A stretch of 64,000 nucleotides of DNA from Pseudomonas hefeiensis (GTDB lineage Bacteria; Pseudomonadota; Gammaproteobacteria; Pseudomonadales; Pseudomonadaceae): contig NZ_CP117449.1 of assembly GCF_030687835.1 (NCBI RefSeq), positions 2,666,001 through 2,730,000 on the forward strand, in the 5' to 3' direction. Under the pieces are notes generated by a model. That model searched no databases, was not told the origin of the DNA, and saw only the letters and a list, made by a program, of their open reading frames with translations. This document shows positions 1-9,256 of the stretch, in pieces (position 1 is the first letter of the stretch; each line of letters opens with the position of its first letter). The translations under genes and the position numbers were made by a program.

Positions 1-1855
1 GCGGAAAAATACGGATTGACCGCGTGCAGGGTCTGTTCCAGCCATTGCCGGCAAGCGGCTTGGGCCTGTTGCGGTGTTTCGGTCGCCAGGCGCTTGAGTC
101 GGGCAAGGTCAAGGGGTTCGTCGTTCGAGGCCGGCGTTCCACCGCTCTGGGCGATGATGCTCAACGTGCCGGCGGCCAGTTGCTTGCGCGCACCTTGACG
201 GGCGATCTTGCCGCTGGTGGTCATCGGGATGGTGCCGGCTTGCACCAGTACAATCTGGTCGATGCCACAGTCGGCGGCTTCGCGCACGGCGTTTTGCATC
301 GACGCGAACAGCGCCGGGTGATGCGCCGGGTCGACGAACTTACGCTGCGGCTCGGCGACGATCACCAGTTTCTCGCGGCCCAGTGCCGGGTCGATTTCCG
401 AAAAGGCGGCGATGCGTCCGGTACGGATGCCCGGCTCGGCGTCGGTAATGGCGAATTCGATGTCGTGGGGGTAGAGGTTGCGCCCCGTTGAGAATCAGCA
501 GGTCCTTGAGCCGCCCGCAGATCACCACTTGGCCTTGGTGCATGAAACCCAGGTCGCCGGAGCGCAGGTACTGCTCCGATGAGCCGACAATCGACAATCC
601 GTGCCTCAAAGGCCTCACGAGTGGCCTCGGGATTCTTCCAGTAGGATTCGGCGTTGCTCGGGCCCTTGAGCCAGACTTCGCCGATGTGATCGGCGGCGCA
701 GCGTTCGAAGGTGTGCGGGTCGACGATGGCGATGCTGTGCAAGGCTTGCGGATAACCGCAGGCGACGAACTCCACCGCGGCGGCATCGGCAGCCGCCAGG
801 GTCACGCGCCCGGTCTCCAGCACGGCTTTGTCCAGGCGCAGCACCACTGGCAGCGCATCGGCCGGCGTAGCGCTGACGCACAGCGTTGCTTCGGCCTGAC
901 CATAACCGGGGCTGATGGCCAATGGGTTCAGGCCGCAGGCAGCAAAACGCTGGGCGAAGGCTTCCAGGGTGCCGGGGTGGATCGGCTCTGCACCGTTGAT
1001 CGCATGTTTCCAGGCGCTCAGGTCGAGCTGTGCGATCAGGTTGTCGCTGACCACACGGTTGCACAAGGCATAGGCGAAGTTGGGGGCGAAGCTGGCGGTG
1101 GCCCGGTAGCGACTCAGTGCCTGCAGCCAGGTCGATGGCGCATTGACGAAGGTCTGGGACGCCATCAGGTAGCACGGCATGCCGCTGTAGAGTGGGGCCA
1201 GCATGCCGCCGATCAGGCCCATGTCGTGGTACAGCGGCAGCCAGTTGACCATGGCGCCGTGCTCGTCGAAATCGTACGCCTGACGCATCAGTTCGACGTT
1301 GGCGATCAGGTTGCGCTGACGCACCTCGACGCCTTTTGGCGAGCCGGTAGAGCCTGAGGTGTATTGCAGGAAGGCCACGGTCGAACCGTCGATAGCCGGG
1401 CGTTGCCACTGGCTGGCCGATGCTGTGCCCAGGTGCTGGACGGTCAGCACATCGACGCGGCCCTCCACCAGATCCAGCAAACCTTCGCAATAATCCGCCG
1501 GTGCGAGAATCAACGCCGGCTCGGCATCCACCACCACGTTGCGGACGCGGTCGAGGTGGCGCGGTTTACGCGACGGCGGTGGAAACAACGGTACGGCAAT
1601 CAGCCCAGCATAGAGGCAGGCACAGAAAGCGCGGGCGTAGTCGAGGCTGCTGGGTAGCATCAACAGCACACGATCGCCCGGTGCATAACGCGCTTGCAGC
1701 GCGGCCGCCAGGGACTGGGAGTGCTCGTGCAGTTGGGCAAAGGTCAGGGTTTCGCCGATGTTGACACCGTCCGGCAAGAAATGCAGGGCAGCACGCTGAG
1801 GGAAGTGCCGGGCGTTGGCTTCCAGCACCTCGATCCAATGTTTGAATGAAAACAT
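1..1855 (-). pseudogene. Fatty acyl-AMP ligase / NRPS loading module, broken by two frameshifts, 3' end outside window
   Basis: An adenylating enzyme of the fatty acyl-AMP ligase type, which activates a fatty acid and passes it to a carrier protein at the start of a lipopeptide assembly line. Visible motifs are YTSGSTGSPKG (about residue 165), LPLYHDMGLIGG, and YLRSGDLGF followed by GRLKDLLILNG. The C-terminal PMTTSGKIAR with the catalytic Lys lies at about 190-225. The motifs are spread over three frames. The frame shifts once at a 7-bp tandem duplication (585-591 / 592-598) and again at a C4 run (483-486), where removing one base restores the expected NLYPHDIEF. The third frame stays open to base 1, ending in a linker that could lead to a carrier domain. 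I take ATG 1855, just after the dioxygenase stop, as start; an upstream ATG at 1894 would overlap that gene. Probably non-functional unless the short-run lesion is a sequencing error; the 7-bp duplication is harder to dismiss. Confidence 0.82.
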
Positions 1856-1862
1856 GTGCAAT

Positions 1863-2840
1863 TCACGCCATGGCCACGATGACTTTGCGGTCACCGGTGA
1901 AAGGATTGCGACCGTGTGCCACCAGTCGGTTGTCGAGCATCAGGATATCGCCCGGCTGCCAGGGGAAACTGATGGCGGTCTCGCGGTAGACCTCGCGCAC
2001 GGTATCGAGCATGTCGTCGGCAATGGCCGAGCCGTCGCCGAAATAGACATGGCGCGGCAGGTTTTCTTCACCCACGGCTGCGAGCAGACTGGCGCGTACG
2101 TTCGGTTCGATGGCCGAGACATGGAACAGGTGCGCCTGGTTGAACCAGACCCATTCACCGGTATCGGGATGCTGCTGCACGGCGGCGCAACGCTGGCGGG
2201 TGCGCAGGTCGCCATCGGCTTTCCATTCCCACTCGATGTCGTTGTCCTGGCAGTAGCGTTCGACCTGGGCACGGTCCTGGGTGTTGAAGACTTTTTCCCA
2301 AGGCAGGTCCAGGGCGCCGCTGTAGTTGCGCACGTAGAGCAGTTCGCGGCTGGCGAACAGCTCGCGGATCTCGGCGGGCATGCGCTGGTAGATCAGGCGG
2401 CTGTCGGCAATCGGGGTCTCGCCGCCGGTTTCACTGGCCTTGATGCAGTGAAACCAGATGCGTGAAGGCCAGGGACGGGTGTAGGCCTGCTCGTTGTGCA
2501 AAGGGATGAACTGATGGGCCGGGTATTCCGTGGAGCTATAGACCCCGGCGAAGACTTTGCTGCGTGGCGTGGAGCCGAATTCGTAACTGGCCAGCGGCGC
2601 GCCGAAGCTGGCAGCGAAGCGCTTGAAATCGATGGGGGTGGCGACGGTGAAACCGCGAAACAACACGCCGCCAACCGTGGTCAGGGCATGGGCCAGGCTG
2701 TCGCGAATCGAGGCGTCCAGATCGTGGATCGACTGTCCCGATGTCCCTTGCACCAGCAGGGGTAGCGACTGGGCGCTTGCATCCGTGGGCGCCATGGAAA
2801 AAAGCTCGGAACGCCCGTTCAGGTGTTCGATTGAGGTCAT
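1863..2840 (-). CDS. TauD/TfdA (SyrP-like) Fe(II)/2-oxoglutarate dioxygenase
   Basis: 325 aa. A non-haem iron, 2-oxoglutarate-dependent hydroxylase. The iron-binding HxD/E is seen as LHNEQAY near residue 117. TGGETPIADSR follows, typical of the SyrP/TauD branch. The C-terminal AHGRNPFTGDRK supplies the distal His and the Arg that binds 2-oxoglutarate. SyrP-type members hydroxylate amino acids such as Asp carried on peptide synthetases. It ends 7 bp before the acyl-AMP ligase start and is co-directional with it, so both belong to one operon running out of the left edge. The substrate is inferred from context; beta-hydroxylation of an amino acid during siderophore assembly is the best guess. 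Confidence 0.85.
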   Translation of the reverse strand: MTSIEHLNGRSELFSMAPTDASAQSLPLLVQGTSGQSIHDLDASIRDSLAHALTTVGGVLFRGFTVATPIDFKRFAASFGAPLASYEFGSTPRSKVFAGVYSSTEYPAHQFIPLHNEQAYTRPWPSRIWFHCIKASETGGETPIADSRLIYQRMPAEIRELFASRELLYVRNYSGALDLPWEKVFNTQDRAQVERYCQDNDIEWEWKADGDLRTRQRCAAVQQHPDTGEWVWFNQAHLFHVSAIEPNVRASLLAAVGEENLPRHVYFGDGSAIADDMLDTVREVYRETAISFPWQPGDILMLDNRLVAHGRNPFTGDRKVIVAMA

Positions 2841-2960
2841 CCTTGTGCATCCTCTTATATCTTCTTCGACCAGTCACAGGACCTTGAAAGCAGGGCAGCG
2901 GTCGGTTGTGTAGGACTCGTCTGTAATGTATTCAGATCAATACAAGACGTCATACTAGGT

Positions 2961-2979
2961 ACAAATGAGATAGATTATC
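2961..2979. promoter_or_regulatory. Possible Fur box
   Basis: The 19 bases match 12 of 19 positions of the consensus GATAATGATAATCATTATC, with the ATTATC half complete. The site lies in the AT-rich gap between the divergent dioxygenase and TonB receptor genes, where iron repression would make sense. It is moderate sequence evidence only. Confidence 0.4.
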
Positions 2980-3088
2980 AATACTATTTATTTAATTTTT
3001 TTTTTGGATTAGACTCCGCTCCGCTGGCGCCACACAGCCTTCGGCCAGCTCAAAAAACCTAAAAATATCTGTCGCAGGGGAGCGGGGC

Positions 3089-5149
3089 GTGAATTTCAAA
3101 AAGAACACAATTGCGTTGGCTGTAGGGTCGGCCATAGGCCTGAGCAACGCTGCATGGGCGGCCGAAGAAGCCGGCACGATGGAGATTGCTCCGATCACCG
3201 TGACAGGTGAAAAAATCGACCGCACGCTTGAGCAGACCCAGTCCAGCGTCGTGGTCCTCACCGACAAGAATCTGCGTGAGCACGGCGACAAGGATCTGGT
3301 GGATGTGTTTGCCCGCACGCCCGGCGTCTATAGCCAGGCCGGCAATGAAAACTGGGGTATCCGTGGTGTGCCGGTGTCCGGTTTTGACGACCAGGGTCCA
3401 GCGGCCCTCAATGGTGCGGTATCGGTGTATGTCGACGGTGCAGTGCAGCCGAACCGCGCGCTGACCCTCAGTCCGGTCCCGCTCTGGGATGCCGAGCAGG
3501 TCGAAGTATTCCTTGGCCCGCAATCCACCACCCAGGGCCGTAATTCCCTGGCCGGTGCGGTGGTTATCCGGACCAAGAACCCCACCTTCGAACCGAGCTT
3601 TTCGGCGCAAACCAATGTGGGCAATTACGGTGAGCGCGGGGCGGCGGTGGCCGGTGGTGGCTCCATCGTCGACGACAAGATTGCCGGGCGTATCGCCGTG
3701 GATTATGGCGAAGGTGATGGCTACATTCGTAACACTACGCACAATGACGATGCCAACCCGCGTCGCACCAGCAACACCCGCGGCAAATTGCTGATCCTGC
3801 CCAATGACGACACCGATGTTCTGCTGACCTACGCTCACAGCGAGCACCGCCAGGGCGACCGCTCGACCATGCGTGTCAACGGCAAGCCGAGCTATTACGA
3901 CATCGCGTCCAACACCAAGGCCTTCGACAACCTCAAGCAGGACACCCTCAGCGCCAAGGTGGATTATCGTCTGAACGATGACTGGTCGCTGACGAGCATG
4001 ACCGCCAATACCAGTACGGACTACAGCAACCGTCTGGATTTCGACCAGAATGCGTTGGACAACGAGGTCGTTCTGCGTAAGCAAGACGGTAACCTGTTCA
4101 GTCAGGAGCTGCGTCTGAATTACACCTCGGACACGGTGAAGAGTTTCGTCGGTGCCTACTATGGCCATAACACCAACGCTTTCCACGACCGGTTGCTTTT
4201 CGATGACGTGCTGGTTCGTACGGTCAAAGGTGATACCAAGATTGAGAACAAGGCGGTGTTCGGTGAAGTCAACTGGACGTTCGCGCCGCGTTGGACGTTG
4301 ATCACCGGTCTGCGTTACGACCATGAGACGAACGATACCGATATTGAAGAGGACGGCAGCTTCGTTCCCGAGAAAATCAAGAAGTCGTTTGATGCCGTGC
4401 TGCCGAAACTCGGCATCGACTACGAGCTGGCCGCGAATCAATACCTCGGTTTCATGGTGCAAAAAGGCTACCGCGGCGGTGGCGTCAATTTGCGTTCCGG
4501 CAGTGGTCACCAAGCCTACGATCCGGAATACACCACTAACTATGAGCTGTCCTACCGCGGTTCGTTCTTCGATCAGACCCTGCGTACCCGCGCCAACCTG
4601 TACTACACCGACTGGAAAGATCAGCAGGTCAGCGTGCGGCAGACCGGTGGCTCCGTCATTGATATCTACAACGCCGGTCGCAGTGACATCAAGGGCCTGG
4701 AAGTCTTCGTCGAAAAAGACATCACCGAGCAACTGACCCTGAACGTCGGCGCGGCCGTGACCGATAGCAAATACAAAGACTTCGTCTCTGACAGCGGTCA
4801 GGACCGGAGCGGTGAGTCGTTCCTCTTCTCGCCTAAATACAAGGCCTCGGTGGGGGGTGTCTATCGCTTCGACGACCGCCTGATATTCGGCACGGACATT
4901 GTCTATCAGGGTACCGCGCCTTCGGAGTATGAGTTCGATTCAAACGGCAAAGTCACTGGTGAGCGTAAGAGCGACGCCTATGTGCTGGTGAACTTCAACA
5001 CCGAGTACAAAGTCACCAAGAACGTCGCGGTGTCTGCTTACGTGAAGAACGCGTTCGACAAGGAATACGTCACCAACAACCGCAACGACGACATCATCGA
5101 CGTCGGCGCACCGCGCACGGTGGGGATGAGCCTTCGTTACGACATGTAA
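3089..5149 (+). CDS. TonB-dependent outer-membrane receptor (siderophore type)
   Basis: 686 aa. Energised outer-membrane channel for an iron chelate. A signal peptide ends near AAWAAEE. A plug domain follows (VVVLTDKNLREHGDKDLVD, RTPGVYS, then GPQSTTQGRNSLAGAVVI), then a long beta-barrel ending in an aromatic-rich strand (MSLRYDM). There is no N-terminal STN signalling domain, so it should not signal directly to an anti-sigma factor. The start is GTG 3089 with a purine-rich GGGGAGCGGG just before it; there is no better ATG. It is divergent from the dioxygenase across a gap holding a possible Fur box. A ferri-siderophore made by the neighbouring genes is the likely but unproven ligand. Confidence 0.9.
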   Translation: MNFKKNTIALAVGSAIGLSNAAWAAEEAGTMEIAPITVTGEKIDRTLEQTQSSVVVLTDKNLREHGDKDLVDVFARTPGVYSQAGNENWGIRGVPVSGFDDQGPAALNGAVSVYVDGAVQPNRALTLSPVPLWDAEQVEVFLGPQSTTQGRNSLAGAVVIRTKNPTFEPSFSAQTNVGNYGERGAAVAGGGSIVDDKIAGRIAVDYGEGDGYIRNTTHNDDANPRRTSNTRGKLLILPNDDTDVLLTYAHSEHRQGDRSTMRVNGKPSYYDIASNTKAFDNLKQDTLSAKVDYRLNDDWSLTSMTANTSTDYSNRLDFDQNALDNEVVLRKQDGNLFSQELRLNYTSDTVKSFVGAYYGHNTNAFHDRLLFDDVLVRTVKGDTKIENKAVFGEVNWTFAPRWTLITGLRYDHETNDTDIEEDGSFVPEKIKKSFDAVLPKLGIDYELAANQYLGFMVQKGYRGGGVNLRSGSGHQAYDPEYTTNYELSYRGSFFDQTLRTRANLYYTDWKDQQVSVRQTGGSVIDIYNAGRSDIKGLEVFVEKDITEQLTLNVGAAVTDSKYKDFVSDSGQDRSGESFLFSPKYKASVGGVYRFDDRLIFGTDIVYQGTAPSEYEFDSNGKVTGERKSDAYVLVNFNTEYKVTKNVAVSAYVKNAFDKEYVTNNRNDDIIDVGAPRTVGMSLRYDM

Positions 5150-5169
5150 GCGACGACATGTAAACCCAA

Positions 5170-5198
5170 AGGCGCGGGGAGGCAATCTCCCCGCGCCT
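5170..5198 (+). terminator. GC-rich stem-loop after the TonB receptor
   Basis: A perfect 12-bp stem (left arm AGGCGCGGGGAG) with a 5-base loop starts 20 bp after the receptor stop. No T-run follows on the plus strand. It may act as a weak terminator or as an mRNA 3' end between the receptor and the aminotransferase rather than a full intrinsic terminator. Confidence 0.5.
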
Positions 5199-5271
5199 GG
5201 CTTGCAACGTTACGGATGTTTGTTTCCAGGCTGTTCGTTCTCTTCCAAACCCAGCCTCCATGGAGGAAATC

Positions 5272-6693
5272 ATGAGTGCTTTTTCGAATGTCACAGCGGG
5301 TGGCGCGCAACAGTTGCGCCTGTTGCACACCGGTCTGTCGAGTCCTTACTGCCTCGATTCGACACCCCTGCTGGAACGTCAGCAACAGCAGGAATCCAAC
5401 GCCCGCAGTTACCCGCGACGCATTCCTCTGGTGCTTGAAAGGGCTCATGGCATTTATGTGCAGGACAGCCGGGGGCAAGTGTTTGTCGATTGCCTGGCCG
5501 GTGCCGGAACCCTGGCGCTGGGCCACAACCACCCGGTGATCATCGAAGCCATCACCCGAGTCATGGCGGCCGGTGTGCCGATGCACACCCTGGACCTCAT
5601 GACGCCTGTAAAGGACGCATTCGTCCAGGAAATTTTCGCTTGCCTGCCCAGCGGGTTCGCTCGCCATGCACGCATCCAGTTCTGCGGCCCGAGTGGCGCC
5701 GATGCGGTTGAGGCCGCGCTCAAGCTGACCCGCACCGCCACGGGGCGGCATTCGGTCCTGGCGTTTGACGGGGCCTATCACGGGATGACCCTGGGGACGC
5801 TGGCCATCAGCGGCAACCTGTCGCCGAAAAATGCCCTTGGCGCATTGATGCCAGGGGTGCAGCGCCTGCCGTTCCCACACGACTATCGTTGCCCGTTCGG
5901 GGTGGCCGGCGATCAGGCGGTCACGTTGAACGTGCGTTACCTCGAGCACTTGCTCAGCGACCCGGAAAGCGGGGTGACCGCCCCGGCGGCGCTGATCCTT
6001 GAACCGATACAGGGAGAGGGCGGGGTCATTGCCGCGCCGAACCGCTGGCTGCAGGAACTGCGCCGATTGACCCAGGCCCACGGCATCCCGCTGATCGTCG
6101 ACGAGATCCAGTGCGGCATTGCCCGCAGTGGCCGGATGTTCGGCTTCGAGCAATCGGGCATCACGCCGGATGTCATCACCCTGTCCAAAGCCATCGGCGG
6201 CGGGTTGCCGCTGTCGGTCATGGTCTACCACGAGTCGCTGGACGTCTGGCAGCCGGGTGCCCACGCCGGCACGTTCCGCGGCAATCAGTTGGCGATGGCG
6301 GCCGGCACTGCGACCTTGCGGTTTATCCGCGATGAAGGCCTGGTCCAGCACGCTGAAAAGGTCGGCGCTTACCTGCAAAAACAACTGCAGGCACTGCAAA
6401 ACGAGTTTGCCTGGATCGGCGATGTGCGTGGTCGCGGGCTGATGCTCGGGATGGAAATCGTCGACCCGCAGGGCACCCTCGATGTCCAAGGCCATCCGCC
6501 GGTGGATACGGCCCGGGCCAAGGCGTTCCAGCAGGCTTGCCTGAAGCACGGCTTGATCGTTGAACTGGGTGGACGCCACGGCGCGACCGTACGCTTCTTG
6601 CCGCCATTGATCATCACTGAGCAGGAGATCGATTTCGTGGGACAGATCCTGTTTCAGGCCGCGAGCACCCTCAGTGAACGTTCCGCGCAATGA
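5272..6693 (+). CDS. Class III aminotransferase, diaminobutyrate-2-oxoglutarate type
   Basis: 473 aa. A PLP enzyme of the omega-aminotransferase fold, closest in feel to L-2,4-diaminobutyrate:2-oxoglutarate 4-aminotransferases (PvdH, EctB/DatA family), which make diaminobutyrate from aspartate semialdehyde. Visible are VDCLAGAGTLALGHNHP, the cofactor loop FCGPSGADAVEAALK, the Asp in IVDEIQCGIARSG, and the Schiff-base Lys in LSKAIGGGLP. I chose ATG 5272 because GGAGGA sits 5 bases upstream; an in-frame ATG at 5260 precedes that ribosome site. Its position after the receptor suggests it supplies diaminobutyrate, a common residue of pyoverdine and corrugatin-type siderophores. Confidence 0.85.
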   Translation: MSAFSNVTAGGAQQLRLLHTGLSSPYCLDSTPLLERQQQQESNARSYPRRIPLVLERAHGIYVQDSRGQVFVDCLAGAGTLALGHNHPVIIEAITRVMAAGVPMHTLDLMTPVKDAFVQEIFACLPSGFARHARIQFCGPSGADAVEAALKLTRTATGRHSVLAFDGAYHGMTLGTLAISGNLSPKNALGALMPGVQRLPFPHDYRCPFGVAGDQAVTLNVRYLEHLLSDPESGVTAPAALILEPIQGEGGVIAAPNRWLQELRRLTQAHGIPLIVDEIQCGIARSGRMFGFEQSGITPDVITLSKAIGGGLPLSVMVYHESLDVWQPGAHAGTFRGNQLAMAAGTATLRFIRDEGLVQHAEKVGAYLQKQLQALQNEFAWIGDVRGRGLMLGMEIVDPQGTLDVQGHPPVDTARAKAFQQACLKHGLIVELGGRHGATVRFLPPLIITEQEIDFVGQILFQAASTLSERSAQ

Positions 6694-6810
6694 TTATTTG
6701 AACCGCCGATGTGCACCCGACGTAGTAACGGATTGTGCTTTGCCAGCGTTGAGTTGAGCGACTGCTAACACGTAATCTGGCCGTGGCCGCGCGATTTAGC
6801 AGTTCGATAG

Positions 6811-7545
6811 TCAGGCTGTCATTGCACGATTCGTGGCAACAATTTGCTCATGTGTAAACTGACCACCGGGAGCCATGAACCTGGCCAACAGTGCATCCCG
6901 GTTTTGAGGCGCCCTGATTTTATCAGCCGCACACAAGGCCAGTTTTAGCTCAGGCAGTGTTAGTTCGGTGCAGTATGCAGGCGTGCCTGGTTGCTGATGC
7001 CATGAGCCCTCAAGGCTGCCAGCGGCAAGCGCGGTGAAGCCGGTATCCTCGACAAGATCCTGCGCGATTGCCTCAGCATGGGGGTCATCCCCAGCTACTG
7101 GTAAGGCTATGCGTGTTGAAGACCCGGCTGGTTGGCCTTTCTCGGCAAGAGTCGCTGCGAGGGCGGCGTTCCATGCCTTGACGACCGGGCGGCCAATCTG
7201 CTCGCTTACCCAGATGCTCTCGGGCTTGCCGTCGTCTACCTCTTCGATCGCCCCGTCTCGTCCCGGATAGTAATTGGATGTGTCAATGACGACGACCTTC
7301 TCGGGAATATTACTTAAAGTTTGGCGCAGATCGGGGTACTTCGCGAAGGGGATCGAGAGGATAACTGCATCCACATCGGACGCAGCGTCTTCCTTGGTCA
7401 CCGCCTGTACACCGATTTCGTTGGCGAGGTTCTGAATACTCTGGGGGCTCTTGGAGTTGGCCAGTTTCACTTCATGGCCGCACGCAGCGAGCTTACGGGC
7501 AAGCGTAGCCCCAACGTTGCCCGCGCCGATAATTCCGATTCTCAT
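6811..7545 (-). CDS. NADP-binding oxidoreductase, F420-dependent reductase-like family
   Basis: 244 aa. It starts with a Rossmann motif GIIGAGNVGATLARKLAACGH, and the next strand reads VKLANSK, a pattern common in NADPH-binding members of the FNO/DUF family. These proteins resemble F420:NADP reductases, although pseudomonads are not expected to use F420. Substrate unknown. It stands alone and is not obviously joined to the SDR gene that follows in the same direction 106 bp upstream of its start. Confidence 0.75.
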   Translation of the reverse strand: MRIGIIGAGNVGATLARKLAACGHEVKLANSKSPQSIQNLANEIGVQAVTKEDAASDVDAVILSIPFAKYPDLRQTLSNIPEKVVVIDTSNYYPGRDGAIEEVDDGKPESIWVSEQIGRPVVKAWNAALAATLAEKGQPAGSSTRIALPVAGDDPHAEAIAQDLVEDTGFTALAAGSLEGSWHQQPGTPAYCTELTLPELKLALCAADKIRAPQNRDALLARFMAPGGQFTHEQIVATNRAMTA

Positions 7546-7651
7546 GTCAATAACCTCCTCGCATATAAACCCTATTCGATTACCGTTTGGCTGGGTGTGA
7601 GAATGAATTAAGCGTGTCGCGACGTATCAGACGCTACCCACACGGTTAACA

Positions 7652-8410
7652 TCATTCTGCCGGTGGTTGGTATCCCGCAAGCATCTTCAAGACCTCACTG
7701 TGTGAGCCGCTCGCTTCAGCAAACCGTAATGGCTTGGCGCGCTCGACGACAAGTTCTTGTGGGGTCGGAGAGATCTTGAGCAGTTCGAAGATTTCATTCA
7801 GAAACTCCTCCAGGGGCATGGCGTGTTCGTCATTTTCCTGTCCAAGCAAAGTGGTACGCACACCCGGCGGCGCAAGTTCGATAACCTCGATTGATGAGGC
7901 CTCTAGCTGCACTCGAAGACTTTGAGTGAAGGAATGAACTGCCGCTTTGGTTGCGCTGTAGGTCGGTGTTGCAGGCAGCGGGACGAATGCCAAAGCCGAA
8001 CTGACATTGATGATCGTTGCTCTTGGCTGCTTGATCAGTTGGGGAGTGAAGGCATACGTCATGCGAATCGTGCCAAGCAAGTTCGTTGTCACGATGTCTT
8101 CGGCTGTACTCAGGTTTTGCGGATCAGTCAGGTCCTCCCAGTGCATGACGCCAGCGTTGTTTATGAGAACGTTCAGATTCGGGTGACTGATCGCAAGCGC
8201 TTCGCTGGTGCGCTGGATGGATGTTGGATCGCAGATGTCCAGCAATACTGATTCAATACCCGGGTGTTCCGATTCGATTTTGTCGAGCAGATCCTTACGA
8301 CGTCCCGCGATGATTACTTTGTTACCCGCCTTGTGAAGCCTTAGCGCCAGGCCAAGGCCTATGCCTGAGGTGCTGCCGGTAACCAGAATCGTGTTGCCCG
8401 TGCTGTTCAT
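7652..8410 (-). CDS. Short-chain dehydrogenase/reductase
   Basis: 252 aa. Classical SDR: the nucleotide-binding TGSTSGIGLGLALRL at the N-terminus, NNAGVMHWE, the Ser of INVSSALAF, and the catalytic YSATKAAV. Start is ATG 8410, with GGAG 7 bases upstream; the longer open frame to 8653 runs back through the operator region and the divergent regulator and is not credible. It is transcribed away from a TetR gene that very probably represses it. Substrate unknown. Confidence 0.9.
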   Translation of the reverse strand: MNSTGNTILVTGSTSGIGLGLALRLHKAGNKVIIAGRRKDLLDKIESEHPGIESVLLDICDPTSIQRTSEALAISHPNLNVLINNAGVMHWEDLTDPQNLSTAEDIVTTNLLGTIRMTYAFTPQLIKQPRATIINVSSALAFVPLPATPTYSATKAAVHSFTQSLRVQLEASSIEVIELAPPGVRTTLLGQENDEHAMPLEEFLNEIFELLKISPTPQELVVERAKPLRFAEASGSHSEVLKMLAGYQPPAE

Positions 8411-8437
8411 AGTAAACTCCAGTAAGAAGATGTAAGC

Positions 8438-8449
8438 GGACAGGTGTCC
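8438..8449. promoter_or_regulatory. Palindromic operator 1 (GGACA-gg-TGTCC)
   Basis: A perfect 5-bp inverted repeat with 2-base spacer, in the 97-bp gap between the SDR and TetR genes. It is the sister of the site at 8467-8480. The centres are 30 bp apart, close to three helical turns, as expected for two dimers of the adjacent TetR repressor. Confidence 0.7.
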
Positions 8450-8466
8450 ACTTAAATAAAAATTAC

Positions 8467-8480
8467 CGGACAACTGTCCG
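8467..8480. promoter_or_regulatory. Palindromic operator 2 (CGGACA-ac-TGTCCG)
   Basis: A perfect 6-bp inverted repeat with 2-base spacer. It shares the core GGACA-N2-TGTCC with operator 1 and lies just upstream of the TetR start, so the regulator probably controls itself as well as the SDR gene. Confidence 0.7.
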
Positions 8481-8507
8481 CTTTGCAATGCAGCGAAGGA
8501 AATAACT

Positions 8508-9101
8508 TTGCCTAGGAATGACGAATTGGCGATGCGTTCTGACGCCAAGAAAAATCGAGAACGAATACTGAAGGTCGCTGTGGCAGAGCTGACACTCGAT
8601 CCTGCGGTCCCGCTGAGTGCGATTGCGAAGAAAGCCGGAGTGGGACAGGGCACGTTCTATCGCCATTTCGCCAACAGAGAAGAGCTGGTATTTGAGCTCT
8701 ATCAATTTGAAATGCAGCAGGTAGCCTTGTTGGCAGAACAACTGCTCGCTACAAAACCACCTAAGGAGGCCCTTCGAGAATGGATGGACTGCCTCGCTGA
8801 ATATGCAATGACAAAGGTGGGACTTGCGACCGCGATACGACAAGCAGCTTCTATTTACGAGTTCCCAGGGAAGTCGGGGTACGCGCCAGTCCAGGCAGCA
8901 GCCGAGTTGCTTTTGAGGGCAAATGAAAAGGCCGGAACGATTCGTAGCGGCGTCACTAACGACGATTTTTTCCTAGCTATCGCCGGAATATGGCAAATAG
9001 ATTCCCAGAGTGAATGGCGCTCACGTCTCGCCAGATTGATGAACCTGGTCATGGATGGCTTATGCGCTGGCAGCCCTGAAAGCTTGAAGAAGAGCGTGTA
9101 G
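8508..9101 (+). CDS. TetR/AcrR-family transcriptional repressor
   Basis: 197 aa. The N-terminal DNA-binding domain is clear: RERILKVAVAELTLDPAVPLSAIAKKAGVGQGTFYRHFANREELV. The C-terminal ligand domain is variable and gives no hint of the effector. The start is probably TTG 8508, which has GAAGGAAA about 6 bases upstream; ATG 8532 (MRSDAKK) is possible but lacks a well-placed ribosome site. It is divergent from an SDR gene with two identical-core palindromes between, the standard layout for a local repressor. Confidence 0.88.
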   Translation: MPRNDELAMRSDAKKNRERILKVAVAELTLDPAVPLSAIAKKAGVGQGTFYRHFANREELVFELYQFEMQQVALLAEQLLATKPPKEALREWMDCLAEYAMTKVGLATAIRQAASIYEFPGKSGYAPVQAAAELLLRANEKAGTIRSGVTNDDFFLAIAGIWQIDSQSEWRSRLARLMNLVMDGLCAGSPESLKKSV

Positions 9102-9256
9102 AAAACCAGGTGCCGCGTCGAGGTGCTGGAGTAGGAGCCTCCACCGACAAACCGCGCGCTCTCCAGCACGGTGGCCATACTCCGACCCCCTGTGTTGTAT
9201 GTGCGAGTCGCCGCTGATCCCTGGCCGGAATCGCGGCGAATTGTTGAGCCTGTCCG

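Noticed and set aside
3059..4732. A 557-codon minus-strand frame opposite the TonB receptor
   Set aside because: A shadow of the receptor gene: the plus frame has clear motifs and the minus frame has none.
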